Shown: positions 47,351-59,395 of the stretch, one piece after another
Layout of the letters: each line of letters opens with the position of its first letter
How positions within the stretch are numbered: position 1 is the first letter of the stretch
Source of the DNA: Branchiostoma floridae
Taxonomy: Eukaryota; Chordata; Leptocardii; Amphioxiformes; Branchiostomatidae
Direction: 5' to 3'
NCBI RefSeq assembly: GCF_000003815.2
Contig: NC_049987.1
Location: 14,294,266 to 14,358,265, forward strand
DNA: 64,000 nt
Program-made: the position numbers and the translations under genes
Notes under the pieces: generated by a model
Databases searched by the model: none
The model's input: the letters and a program-made list of their open reading frames with translations, nothing else
Told to the model about the DNA's origin: nothing

Positions 47351-50300
47351 TTATTCAAAGTCAAACATGATGCCTGTTCCAGCGAGTTTCTCCTCATACC
47401 AGGCATCAAAGGCTTTACTCTGATCTGGTGTAAACATGTTCTTCCAGTCTCCAATGATGCCTGTATAAGAATATAAATAATAGAAGTTTATTTGCAAGTT
47501 CGTGCCCGAGGGCTAATTGCAAGTACATGGTATACACATAGTGACAATGGACAGTCATAAACAATATTTTAATCTAATACTAGTGTTGGCTATTTCTAAA
47601 CAGGTATATACAGAAAAACATCATGTCAGTCATAAACTGTAGTAAGGCTAGTCATAATCTGTTAGCTCATGATACTGTAAATGGCAATGCAGAAAGTCAG
47701 ATCAGTTCTCTTCTGTCCAATAGACTTCGAAGTCTGTCCAATGCACATTATTGCAGAATGATACAAATGCACTGCTTCAGATGCATACAGGGTTTATGGG
47801 TCAAATTCATCAGTTCTTAATTGCAACTTGGAAAATGATTTCATGTGAACTTCGTGTTAAAACATTACAGGTACAAATCAGAAATCAGAGGTACCTTTCC
47901 TGGCTATCATCTGTCTCTCAGCTAGCTTGGAATTGTCCATGTCTGCCTTCATGTTGGTGAAAGTACTGGCCTCTGCAATGCCTTTTATGGTTGGTTCATC
48001 CAGATTAAACTCCAGAAATGCCACAATGGTCTTCACAGCACTCAGCAGGTCCTTAAAGGAATTACACATGGCATAGAATCATCCATACTTAAGATTATTG
48101 TCACATTCAAAATTTGGGGGAGACTGTGTATTAAACAATATTTGATCAGATATAAATTTCAAGTCCACAGTGTTTTAATTTATTTTCAATATTCTGTTTT
48201 ATTGGCTTAGAATATACTTGTAATTGTATGTGTACAGTCCAAGATTGGTGCAGTAATTTACAGGTATAAAAAAAATTGTTACCAAGTTGATACAGGTTGG
48301 TTGTCTGAATGCCCACATTTTGCTAGTGTCTTTTATAGCTTAAGCGTTTGTAATGGTTTGTGTAACTGCTGCATGTAATTACCTTCTTCATGTCCTCATA
48401 CTTGAGGAAGAGGAAGTGGGGGTCATCACGCATCTGCCACCAGCCCAAGACATGGTCTTCAAATGGTCCATATAGCACTATAAATTGTCATTTACACATG
48501 TCAATCATATGATGTACTTGTAAGGTATACTCAGAATTACACAGAGTAACATTACTACTCAACTGAAAGTTTGAATAAAGTAAGAAGAAATAATTCCAAA
48601 ATGCTATTAAATGCACAAGAAAAGGTTTACTACTTTTGCCAAGAAGGACAAGAAAAGGCCTGGCATTAGTGAGAAATATCTGTCTATAATACCTTTTCCA
48701 TTGGTGAAGTTATGAGCGAACTCTTCCCATGGAACATCATCTGTCATGCCCATCAACTCCAGGATTTTCTTGCCAAAATGGAAGAGTGACACAGCCGTGT
48801 CCTTCGGGTTCCTCATTGGCACCAGGATTTTCACCTTTTTATGTTGATCAAGTAAAAGAAACATACTGTTTTGATAAGTGTCTGAAAGTGAAGTTACAAA
48901 CTTTCTTTATTGACAGGTTGTTCCTGTCAATAGTGCAGAGAAAACTCTTGTGGACAGGAAGCACTTGTAACTCTCCAACAAGAGGAAAATATTTGTTTTC
49001 ATCTAATTAAAAAAATCATTTTGTAACAACTACATATCCATTTGTGCAACCGTGAGTTTGTAGCTTTCATCATTATGCACATGAAAAACATAATTTCATT
49101 GCAGTGGTATATATATACCAAAGTCCTGTATTTTGTCATTGAAAAAATAATATTAGTAGGGGCAATAAAACCTGACTACATCATCAACATGGCCCCAAAA
49201 TCAGATTTAGAATTCTTTCATGCCCATTTATATCAAAATTCGTTACAGCTCCATTCTTTCTCTTTTATCAGTGCTCTGAATGTAGTAGATACACGATGTA
49301 AAGAGTTAACCAACGACAACCTGTTTGTACATATAATGACAACCACAGACAACTTTGTACAACACAAACTCTGAGTTCGTATACACATGTTTTAAGAAAA
49401 GGGAAGAGTCATGTAAACGTTAGATATAGTGATAGCTTAGTTGCAGATGTATTGTTTATTCAATTGTAATACTACATGTTATAGTACTTAGTCTTTATAG
49501 TTAGTATCCCATTATGGGATTTGCTGCATTTAGCCCACATGGGCAGGAACATGCAAATAAAGATCATTCTTAATTCATTAATGAGAAAACAATGGAAGGT
49601 CAAAATGCCAATTTAGCCAACCTTAATACCCTGAAGAGGAATGAAGCACAGGGCTATTATAGTAGCCAAATTGAATCAGAACTAGTCAAAGAATCAGTGC
49701 AGTACAAATATAGCTCAACAGGTTATTGTGCTGGATTAATTGTTACAAAATTCAACATTTGTAGTTGTGTTCTGCCATGAAGTTTGTTATTGAGGCTAAC
49801 TGCATTACATGTATTCATGCTACATAATGTTTTGGTAAGAGCAGGTTACCACCTAGCTACACAATATTTTGCATTAATTGTGGATCATTGATTTTAGCTC
49901 AGAACAAGACTTCTTCCCATAGTAATTAAAGCACCTTTGGACTGACAAGGCCAAACCAATTTATTTTCATGGTTCATGGATATTTCATAGGAAAATTTCA
50001 GCAAGCAGTCAGGATGAAAACAAAAGGCTTTGATCTGCAGTACAAATTTTTCCCATATATATATTAGGGTCTGTTTTTATGTTGATTTTACTCAAAATCT
50101 GAGAGCTGTGAACAAATCAAATTGGTTTAGCCCAATCTATGTTACAGTAATAATTTGTTCTCATGATGTACATGTACCTTATTCTGTGGCTTGGATATCC
50201 CATTGGGTGCCAGCTGAATAGGCAGGTGTGTTACCACAAGTCGAGGAGAGGGCATGTCTGCGAGCGTGACATAGCCTGGTTGTGTGGCTGTAGGTAACTT

Positions 50301-50983
50301 TGCCTCTAAGAGCCCTGGAGCAATCAGGCTGTCTGTACTGCTGTCTGTTTTTCCTGCAGCCCTCAGGATCTTACCTATGATATCCAACAGCCAGTTTGTC
50401 CCTTGGAAAAAAGAAGGTTGAATTGGTGCAAAAAAAGACAATTTCTTATTAAAATTCAAACTCCAATTGAGTTTTACGACCAAATTCTAGAGGGCCTGCA
50501 GGGGGGGTCTCCCACAACGCTTGACGCTGATTTCAGAATATCCCCCTACGTATTACACAAAAATTAAGGCAGGCAGTTACGCAAAATTTGGTTTCCTCGC
50601 TACGAATATGAATAAGACCGCTTCCCCTACAATTTACGGGAAATAAAAATAGGCTGCCTATGCCTTACGGAAAAGAGCATGCACACCCCCATTATAGTAC
50701 CATCAACAAATGATTCTAACCACTGTGACTGATGTATTATGTGTATCTGATTGATTATGCAAATAAGGTCCTCATTTGCATAAATCATATTAGTTGTCAA
50801 TTATCATCCTCTCTACTCAAGCGAAGGTAAAGATTGTGTATCAATACCTGTCTTTGGAAAACTTGCCACAACGATGTCGTCATCTCGAATCTGGAAGTTA
50901 GGCATGACATCCAGGGTTTCCTTGGTAACATTCTGAAGGAGAGTAATCCCCTTGTACTCCCAGCTTATCTTCTCAATACTCAT
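47351..50983 (-). CDS. cytosolic sulfotransferase (SULT family), six coding exons, 287 aa
   Basis: Soluble PAPS-dependent sulfotransferase, transferring sulfate to hydroxyl or amine groups of small molecules. Coding exons (minus): 50983-50848, 50401-50178, 48834-48693, 48477-48383, 48051-47895, 47460-47351. Every junction has GT/AG and the phases join into one 288-codon frame with stop, the normal family length. Motifs: VASFPKTGTNW (39-49), the 5'-phosphosulfate loop, spanning exons 1-2; VVTHLP with the expected catalytic His104; MRNPKDTAVS (127-136) with Arg128 and Ser136 for the 3'-phosphate; KYEDMKK (193-199); RKGIIGDWKN (250-259), the C-terminal PAPS-binding signature. ATG 50983 lies six bases after an acceptor (cacttacag), so a 5' UTR exon probably lies upstream. 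AATAAA overlaps the stop codon. No damaging mutation seen; subfamily and substrate unassigned. Confidence 0.93.
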
Positions 50984-51162
50984 TGTGCCCTGTAAGTGTA
51001 AAGTCAACAAACATTTTTTTGTTTCAGTCAATAAATTTAGCATGAATTCTAAAGAATTCACAGAAGAGCAATTACCCAATTATTCACCATATTGCAGGCA
51101 GTTTAACCAAATGATCTGAGTAGGCCTACATCACATCACATCACTGACCATTTAAGAGACTA

Positions 51163-52592
51163 ATGGTAGGATTGCTAATAGAGCAATCGTGTGGAATTTC
51201 TCTGTAGGAAGTGACCTTCGACCTCACTGAGCGACATCCGCCGTCTGAGTCACGGCAGGGCTCGCCTCTCGCTTATCTTTTCGTCCAAAATTTCTGAATT
51301 TTAGCTCTGATCAAGAGCGTCTACCCAGTGTACAGCGTGTATGAACTACTGAGGCACACGATTCCACCAGTAGACGATCTGGGACCGCTGGATTGTTCAC
51401 GGAACCGGCCGATAAAGTGCATCACCACGACGGGCGAGCTGTCCGAACACCACGCCATGCATGGCCAGGCGCGCCGTCTAGCCGCTTTCGACAGCCAGTA
51501 ACTCGCTCTACCTGGGGCTACGAAACATCACGTCACTGAAACTCTGTCTCAGACAACCTTGCAGATGCTACGAAGGACTTGCCCTCTCTCATCGGGGACG
51601 TACAGTCCTATATTGGAGACCAAACGTCGACCGCCCCCCACCCCAACAGTTCCACCGAATCTTCTCGAATTCTCGCGCCCTTCCCGTTCTGGCGAGATGT
51701 CCGTGATTTCCCGTGACAATCATGGTTCCATCAGCAGCGCGACAGCTACGTACACGAGTGACACTTCCTTCTCTGCGTTCCTTCTGTTCACCATCGACAA
51801 CACAAGGAAACCAGCTCCAGCGGTGTGCTGAGGACCCTCAGGACCCCTCACTTCACAGTACTAAGTTAGGCTCACCGCGCCGACGCACCTGTTTACGGCC
51901 CGAGTCTACGCTGTTCGACAGTGCCCAGCGGCGTTCTGCAGGCGGATCTTCACAAGTCCTGGACTGTTTCTTTGTCAATTGAACTGGAATTTTATATTCT
52001 CTCTAATTTACTACAATAACAATACCACCTTTCTTCACACATTTCCGCTACGCGGTTTGGGGCCACCTCACTACGCTCGGCTTGGCCGTTGATGTCTTTG
52101 CACAACCTGTAAGCCTCTCATCGAGCAGAATAAAGACATCATATATGCCCCAAACCGCGTAGCTCTCTCCCTGTGTCATCTCGGAATACGTAAGAGTAAT
52201 TATGGTAGGATTGCTAATAGAGCAATCGTGTGGAATTTCTCTGTAGGAAGTGACCTTCGACCTCACTGAGCGACATCCGCCGTCTGAGTCACGGCAGGGC
52301 TCGCCTCTCGCTTACCCACCATCCCACCCTTGTCGCATTGAAGTTTCCTTTCACAGAATGTTAAACCGTACCACTACATGTGTATGTACATTCACTGCAT
52401 TGTTTGTTGTAATAGCCAAGATCCTGGTCTTCGACCCTTCATTGTTTGTTATAATCGGCAAGACCTTGGTCTTAGGCCGTTGATGTCTTTGCACAACCTG
52501 TAAGCCTCTCATCGAGCAGAATAAAGACATCATATATGCCCCAAACCGCGTAGCTCTCTCCCTGTGTCATCTCGGAATACGTAAGAGTAATT
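51163..52592. mobile_element. non-autonomous tyrosine-recombinase (Ngaro/DIRS-order) retroelement with split direct repeats
   Basis: Structure A1-body-B1-A2-B2. A1 51163-51275 and A2 52202-52314 are identical (113 bp). B1 52084-52201 and B2 52475-52592 are identical (118 bp). B1 abuts A2 at GTAATT/ATGGTAGG, the arrangement used by Ngaro/PAT-type elements to restore a circular intermediate. Total 1430 bp, with no target duplication, as expected. No RT or recombinase remains; the body holds one 67-codon open stretch (51298-51498) and other short frames, so it must be mobilised in trans. The identical repeats suggest recent insertion. It lies just upstream of the sulfotransferase start exon. Confidence 0.85.
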
Positions 52593-55500
52593 TTGAAGGA
52601 AATGGCCCAAATGAATGGACATGGACTATGAATGCCCAGTTTTCACTGGACTATTATGTTTTGTACTTAATCAATCTTTATGTAGTGATGTTGTTGGTAA
52701 ATTTATTGGCACTTGATGTAATCTGTATCTGGTATATTTTACCTGACCCTCATGACCTCAATGAAAACTGCTGAAGCTGATTTGAACTTACTAGTAATTT
52801 ATGAATAGATAAAGGTTCAAACAAACAAACATTCCAAAATGGGGCCTCAGCCATACAGCTTTCAAGTCCGGGGGGACGGAGCAAAAAGTTACATGATATA
52901 CTAAGACACCAAATTACACAAGATGTAAAGAGAATTGTCGTGGGCATTATTTGTGTATATTTTTACTTGCATTTAACGTTATACATTTCTCATTTCCACA
53001 AACAGCCTGGCCAGGCCCTGGTTGAGAATTGTCAGGCTGTTTACGTACTCAACTTCTAGAACACAGAGTCCCCATTTTACGTCCCTATCTGAAGACAAAA
53101 TGACATGATGGCAAAAGCAGAACATCTACAGTGTACAAGCATCATGTTTACCTGTTGTTTGTGGATTACTGCGCTCGTGTTGCTGCTGGTATGTCAGTAT
53201 CTTCAAATCGTATGTCCAATTCTGTCAGCTCAGGGAGCTCCTGCTTGCAAGGTCTACAGAGAGTAGTTCTGAATGTAAGAATCACTGCTGTTTGCCCTCT
53301 TTTTGTCTTCACTGTATAACCACACTGTCAATCTATTCAGTCCATATTGCCTCCCAACAGCGAGTACATTTGTACAGCCAATGTTAATATTGACTGTCAA
53401 GTCGGTGACCTAATACTTTCAAAGGGGTCAAGGGGTGATGGTAAACCAAGGACCTTTACTTCATTGGGTACTACATTTAATTTTATGACATTTGTATTGT
53501 GAATGGACAACATACACATGTAATAATAATTTTGATATACTAAGTTTCTATTTTTCCTACAACTTCTAGATCTTAAAATCAAGAATAATTTTAGCTTAAA
53601 AGTATGAATGAGAAGTATAAATCTGATGTGGTAATAATTTTTTATTGAACAATTGGTACCCATAGTGATGTTTTCTTAAATTCAATATCTATCTTGTTCC
53701 CATTGATGACAATGATACTATTGCTTAATACTGAATCCAAGCATCCAAGCTTAAAAAGGGAATTTGACAAGAATATGCATTGAGATGAGGTATGGATTGT
53801 GATAAATTAAGTTTTGATTCATCATCATCATCTTCATTTATTACTTACGTTCAATTTCACTTGACTTTCTGCAATTTTATTTCTTGTTTTGCTGTCTTAT
53901 AAGCAAGACATTAATAAACTTTCATTCATTCATATTATAAAGTTAGCCTGGTTGCCCAAGGAGGCCAGATAACCTTTATGTCAATCACTGCCCTTTGAAA
54001 GTATCACCATGGTAACTGGATCTGTCTGGGTTATCATGTCCACCGGAAGAGACACAGAGATGTCATCAGTGAGCGTTCCATCATGTCTTTGTGAGTTTTC
54101 CATTAAGGGAAACAGTTAAGGTGTTAAATGCACAATGAAGACAATGTACATTTACCTCTGTCTGACCTTATGGATTCTTGGGTGGGCTATGATAGAAAGA
54201 ATTCAATGAACTTTCAGCTCCAAGCAGATGGTTGGTTTGGGGCTCCTCAAGCTTTGTACACCTTTCTGGTCACCTTTATGTGTCCTTTGGGTGGTACACT
54301 TTTTTTGCATTGTAAAGATGAACTTGAAAAAATTGTACAGCTCAAAAGAATGGTATTTCATTTTCAAGCAGATGATATGGTATTTCATTTTAAAGCAGAT
54401 GATATATTTTGGCTTGTTCTTTTATACTTCACCATTTCCTTTTTTTAGTGGTACACTCTTGTTCGCTATTGTGAGAAGACTGGTGAATAAAGTTGTAGAA
54501 CTCAAAATTGATGATATTTCAGAGATGCAAGTCATGAAGAACAAAACAAGGAAAAAGAGAACATACATAAACTGTATTTTATATAAAATCATCACTTACA
54601 ATAATTGTACTCTTATACTTATAGATAATACTCATGGACAGTTTAATGTATTACCCAAAGGCTGATAGCTGGTCACAGGGCTTGGTTTTATTTCCGTCAA
54701 TATACATACTTACTGATGATACTATTAAATCTTTCAAAGGAACAGGTACCATGATTTGGGGCGGGGTCCATTTTCTAAAGTCATAAGCATTCTATTTCAA
54801 TGTCCAGTAGTTTATAAAAAAGCTATCGAATTAAATGTAATTTGAAGCAAGAGGGCAAAAACTTTGTGAAAATCACAGTGGTACATTCCTGAATCTAGAT
54901 TGACAATGTTACAATTAGCAGCACTTTTGAACTTGGCATAAAGCATTGCTAGGACACCTGCCACCCTGTGCCAGGAAATCAGATGGTCCATTTAATAATC
55001 CTCCTGGTGTACACAGGACCCCTGCAGCTCCCCCTTGCTGCTGGGTGTATACTACACCCACTCTGGGATAATCCCTGACAGATGGTCCAATGATGTGTTG
55101 AGTTCATTAAACATTTTCACACCCTGGTGTCAATCACCCATGATGTCATAAACAGTGAGCTGCTAAGTACCTTACATGACAAGACTTTGGCTTGACCAGT
55201 TAATATCATTAGCTGCAGGTTCGGAGTTATATCTATAGTTCCTGGTTTTCCCGATATGCATGTATGAAATTCAATGTAATTGGTCTCTTTCTGATACTTA
55301 ACAATATGTTACCAGTACTAACATCAATAATCTGTTCTTTTTTTTTCCAACAAATGAAATATTTACTTCAATGTTTGAAACACGTCCCGAAATGTTTTAA
55401 CCAATGTTTCAAATAAGAAAATTTTGCTTTTTCTGATTCAACTGCCAGAAAATAGTAACATTGAAACAATATTTTTGTCACTTATCCCAATACTAATTTC

Positions 55501-57131
55501 TTGTAAGTCATTTACAGGGAGAAGTCTGGACCATTTTCATAACTGACATCAGGTTAATTTCAGAGTTTTTACATATGACCAACAGTGAAAGAGTTCAGAC
55601 ATATGGGGACAATGGGAAAACACCCCATACAAGTTGGTGATAAATAAAAGGGTTGATTAGCAATATTTGCATAGAAATAGGTGTGACAAATGCTTCATGT
55701 TATACACTTTGCAAAACCAACAACTTTAAAGAATGTTAAACTTGAAGCTTGAACAATTTTTATTGTGGATACAATGGACAAAATTAACTTTTTCAAACAA
55801 AGTAAAACTTCATGCTCATTACAGTGGTAAAAATTAGTAAATTATGTTTTTGTGTCTGTCTCAAAGTGCAATGAAATATGGGCACCAGAAGTTATTCATA
55901 TCATTTTTCCCATGGGGTTGTTCCTATTGAAATTGATCTGAGACCCTATAGGGTAGATTGCTGTCACTCAGGGGTCTGTGTCTGTCTGTGGTTAGTTGTT
56001 ATCCCAAAGATTTGCAAATTTTCAGACTATTTGGTTGTCTACCATAAACAGATGGGGATCATACTGGTCAAAATGATTGGCAGCACACCTCTAAGGGGGA
56101 TATAACAAGTATTTTGGACATATCAATATGCATCTTTTTGCAAATAAAAGGAGAGATTTGTAGAAAAGGATGTAAGGTTATAATAAGTGCCCTTGCATGC
56201 TTTTCTGCTGAGGATATTTGAATAATGCACCCTCTGAACTTTCAAATATTTTTTGTGTGCCAGTAATAGCTGGACTGTCAATGGAATATATGAAAGTCTG
56301 CCAATGTCAGACTTTGGTAAACATCATAAAAGAGTATGAAAAGGGGTATCCAGAGGTCTAAAAGTGGGTTCATATTTCATTTAAACTAATTGCAGAGCCC
56401 CTATCCAAGTCCCATCATTGTTGGACTTCCCTAGCGCAAAACTTTATCTTCTACCAAAAAGAAAACAGTTAATCTTGAAACATTGTGGTGAGTTTTATTT
56501 TCCTTTCAACTATGAACTCATGACATTGGAAATATATATTTCTAGTGTACAACTAAAATTTGTTCCGACCTTGCACTTGAAACACCATGAAAAGTCGTTT
56601 CCCCTCACCAAGAAATAAAGGTTCCAGCATTTAGAAATGAATCTTACAGTACAGTGCCTACTAAAATCATAACTGTTTACAATATTACCCTTTCATTTCA
56701 CAAGGCATATTTTGCATGTATTGTTAACGCCCGACTCCAACAGACAGCTGATTATGTTTTCCATAAATATCAATTGTTCCCGGTGCCACTTCCTGTGTTC
56801 ATATGCCACAATGCCGCACCCAGCTTTTCAAATCACCATGTCTGGCTATTAACACAAGCGTGAAACGTGATTTTCTCCAACAAAAGACGCCAGGAAGATT
56901 TATAGGTCAATATTAGCGGATGTTTTGCCCTGGTGTGCTACCGTTTTGCCCCCTACCAGAGGTACCTTCTGTTACCAAAGCTTGCACATGTTTAAGTTGT
57001 TTGCATGGATAACAAGAATACTTTACAAGATCACTATATATTTTGTTTTACATAACCAGGTAATATATAACAGCTACAGGACCAGTGCAGGATGATGATA
57101 ATTACATGTCTGTCTATATATAATACTTTTC
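52593..57131. other. noncoding, no confident gene
   Basis: Two minus-strand stretches look weakly exon-like: 53320-53166, ending in ...FEDTDIPAATRAQ then TAA, and about 54103-54000, MENSQRHDGTLTDDISV... . Neither has a recognisable domain or convincing paired splice sites, so they are not called as genes. The rest is AT-rich spacer. Confidence 0.35.
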
Positions 57132-57468
57132 CAGTGCCCGAAATACTTTTTTCAGCCAGGTTGTCCAAGTGGCAACCTGAGTCAAAAGCCAGGTTGCACC
57201 ATCAACATTTCAGGTTGCCCCACTTTCAAGTTGTTACTTTCTTCAAATCAGCTACTTATCCCTTATCTTTTCTTCCAGTTATATGTAACTATGTAATATG
57301 TTTTATGTTATAAAAAGATAAATACAAAAGCTTAATATGCACTTAGGTGGGGAAAAGCAGTGTTCCAACTGCAAAATTTCAGGTTGTGCAGTGTGCAACC
57401 TGGGTTTAAAATTAAGTTGCACTAAGCAAAATGAGGTTGCATTTTCATGTGGGCAATTTCGAGCCCTG
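57132..57468. mobile_element. hAT-like MITE, about 337 bp
   Basis: Left terminus CAGTGCCCGAAATACTT; the right terminus reverse-complements to CAGGGCTCGAAATTGCC, a hAT-style CAG start. The flanks share CTTTTC (57126-57131 and 57469-57474), an imperfect remnant of an 8-bp duplication. Internal repeats of CAGGTTGC / GCAACCTG occur in both orientations. No transposase. Confidence 0.6.
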
Positions 57469-57865
57469 CTTTTCCTATGACACTCATTTCACTTGACAGT
57501 GTGTTCTTTAGCCTGTACCAAATGACAGGATCATTCAAATCTTTGTTACTGTTAGTCTAAAGTATGTGAGACACTGGAAAGCTACTGAAATGCTCTGAAG
57601 ACATTCAAATGTGGCAGTTAACTTTATCAATGGTTTGTTACTGCTTCATTTTTTTTCTTTTAGTAGTAACAACATTAGACATGAGCCATGTACTGTCTCA
57701 GTTCATATCATCAATGTTGATAACCAAAACAAAAGTTTTAACATTACCATTGATATTAAAGGTTCACAATGTATCAGATGTTGAATACAGATTAATTTTT
57801 AAAGATCTCATTCATTCATCCTTTTAAGTAACACAAGAGAGAAGAGAAAACCTTCTACATAGCTG

Positions 57866-57965
57866 CTACCGGATCAGTGCAACGTTTGCGGCCAGCAGTT
57901 CCATGCCAAAATTGGGCTCATCAAAAAGAGTGACTGAAGTCAAGGTCTTCATTGACCCATGATGG
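57866..57965 (+). pseudogene. possible LINE 3'-end remnant (zinc-finger-like tail)
   Basis: Plus-strand frame around 57887-57946 reads CNVCGQQFHAKIGLIKK then a stop. It resembles the CxxC...RIGLxSH segment that follows the RT domain in several LINE ORF2 proteins. Only this fragment is visible and it is interrupted at once. A host zinc finger is possible. Confidence 0.35.
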
Positions 57966-58374
57966 ATGAACAACAACACACTAGGACATGGTGAGTAGTT
58001 TTAATACATTCAATTAAAACTACAAATAGTCACATTGGCCAGGTGGTCCTTATGCAGAGGTGGTCACTTGCACAGGTTTGACTGTAGAAACAACCAAGAA
58101 ATGACAATCATCAATAAGGCTTTGGTCTGGTCACCATTTTCTGTACCTGCCTGGCTTCCAGGCTAAAGAAATCCTGGCCATTACCATTCCCCGACCAAAC
58201 CTCTGCTTGGAGTTAAAGCTTCACTGCATGTCATAAGAATTATAGCAGTTTTGCCCCCCACTAAGTTGCTAACCAGAGTGTTTAAGCTGGCAGGTGCCGC
58301 TGTCAGCAGCTTTGTTAACCACATGATTGATGGTTTATGCAAATGAGAGGTTAGAGAGCTTAGAGGCACTGACA

Positions 58375-58510
58375 ACAGTAGTGTCCGTACCCCAATAGTG
58401 TCCGTACCCGGACCCCCAGTAGTGTCCGTACCCAGGTAGTGTCCGTACTCCCAGTAGCGTCCGTACCCAAGTAATCCCAAGTTTGTCCGTAACCCCATTT
58501 GTCCGTACTC
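58375..58510 (+). repeat. minisatellite, unit about 17-20 bp (AGTGTCCGTACCC)
   Basis: At least seven imperfect copies of (A/G)GTGTCCGTACCC with variable CAGT/CAAT spacers. It leads directly into the ~206 bp satellite. Confidence 0.8.
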
Positions 58511-58949
58511 AAATAACTTTCTACCTTCTGCCCACGAGTTTTACTATGATATTCAAGTGTTGAAAGTAATGCACACTTTGTTTGAAATTCCCGAAGTTCA
58601 AATGTAAGGGTTCGCCATGCGGTTACCGAAGCGTTCGCTTAGCGTTAGCGGTTACCCCCAGGTGAGCCTTCATTCGTTTGTAGAAAAGTAACAACGTAAT
58701 TGTTGGTACTAAAATAACTTTCTACCTTCTGCCCACGGGTTTTACTATGATATTCAAGTGTTGACAGTAATGCACACTTTGTTTGAAATTCCCAAAGTCC
58801 AAATGTAAGGGTTCCCTATACGGATATTACCGAAGGGTTTCGCTTAGCATTAGCGGTTACCCCTCATGTGAGCCTTCATTCGTCTGTAGAAAAGTAACAA
58901 CATAATTTTTGGTACTCAAATAACTTTCTACCTTCTGCCCACGGGTTTT
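58511..58949 (-). repeat. satellite block, unit about 201-207 bp, left of the retroelement
   Basis: AAATAACTTTCTACCTTCTG starts at 58511, 58712 and 58919, giving just over two units before the N gap. The sequence is the reverse complement of the block at 63653-64000 (shared ATGATATTCAAGTGTTGA, CTTAGCGTTAGCGGTTACCC). Noncoding. Confidence 0.9.
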
Positions 58950-59049
58950 NNNNNNNNNNNNNNNNNNNNNNNNNNNNNNNNNNNNNNNNNNNNNNNNNNN
59001 NNNNNNNNNNNNNNNNNNNNNNNNNNNNNNNNNNNNNNNNNNNNNNNNN
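58950..59049. other. assembly gap (100 N, probably of unknown true size)
   Basis: Exactly 100 N, a common placeholder length. The 5' end of the large retroelement (A1 repeat and N-terminal gag) should lie here. Confidence 1.
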
Positions 59050-59395
59050 GTCGTGCAGAACACGCATTTGGCTGGACCTCGATTCTCCACATACAGTAGC
59101 ACTGGTGAGAGATCTCAAGCGTGACTACCTGCGCCGCCCGACGGACGACGACGACGTCTCGCCCACAGTCAAGGTCAAGGGCAAGGCGATCAGCAGTGGG
59201 GCACCCTGTGCAGGTTACCAGCGGGGAACGTGCACGTATGCATCTGACCATCTTGGCCCGTCCGGCGCCAACGCAAAGCACGTGTGCAAGTACTGCCACA
59301 AGTTTCGACCCGACGTTCCTCTGCAACACACACCTAAAGATTGCCCCTACGCCGACAAGGCCACACGCGACGCCTACGTGGCAGCTAGGGCATGA
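59050..59395 (+). CDS. gag-like ORF1 of the Ngaro-like element (3' part)
   Basis: Open from the N gap to TGA at 59393-59395, 114 codons visible. Contains a Cys/His cluster, CAGYQRGTC ... H ... HVCKYC ... H ... DC, of the kind found in DIRS-order Gag proteins, presumably for RNA binding. The ATG lies in the gap. After the TGA, the same frame continues open into the pol region; the stop is followed by CTAG, a context known to favour readthrough. Confidence 0.7.

Noticed and set aside
51559-51982. Two overlapping 89-90 codon frames inside the split-repeat element
   Set aside because: Compositionally biased (Ser/Pro/Arg), mutually overlapping and without gag, RT or recombinase motifs.
53166-53320. 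Minus-strand open stretch ending ...FEDTDIPAATRAQ-stop, and about 54000-54103 (MENSQRHDG...)
   Set aside because: They read like terminal exons, but splice sites are weak or unpaired and no family is recognised. Not called as genes; RNA-seq could rescue them.
58375-58949. Regular tandem repeats resembling a CRISPR array
   Set aside because: Units are contiguous satellite/minisatellite repeats without spacers, in an animal genome; not CRISPR.
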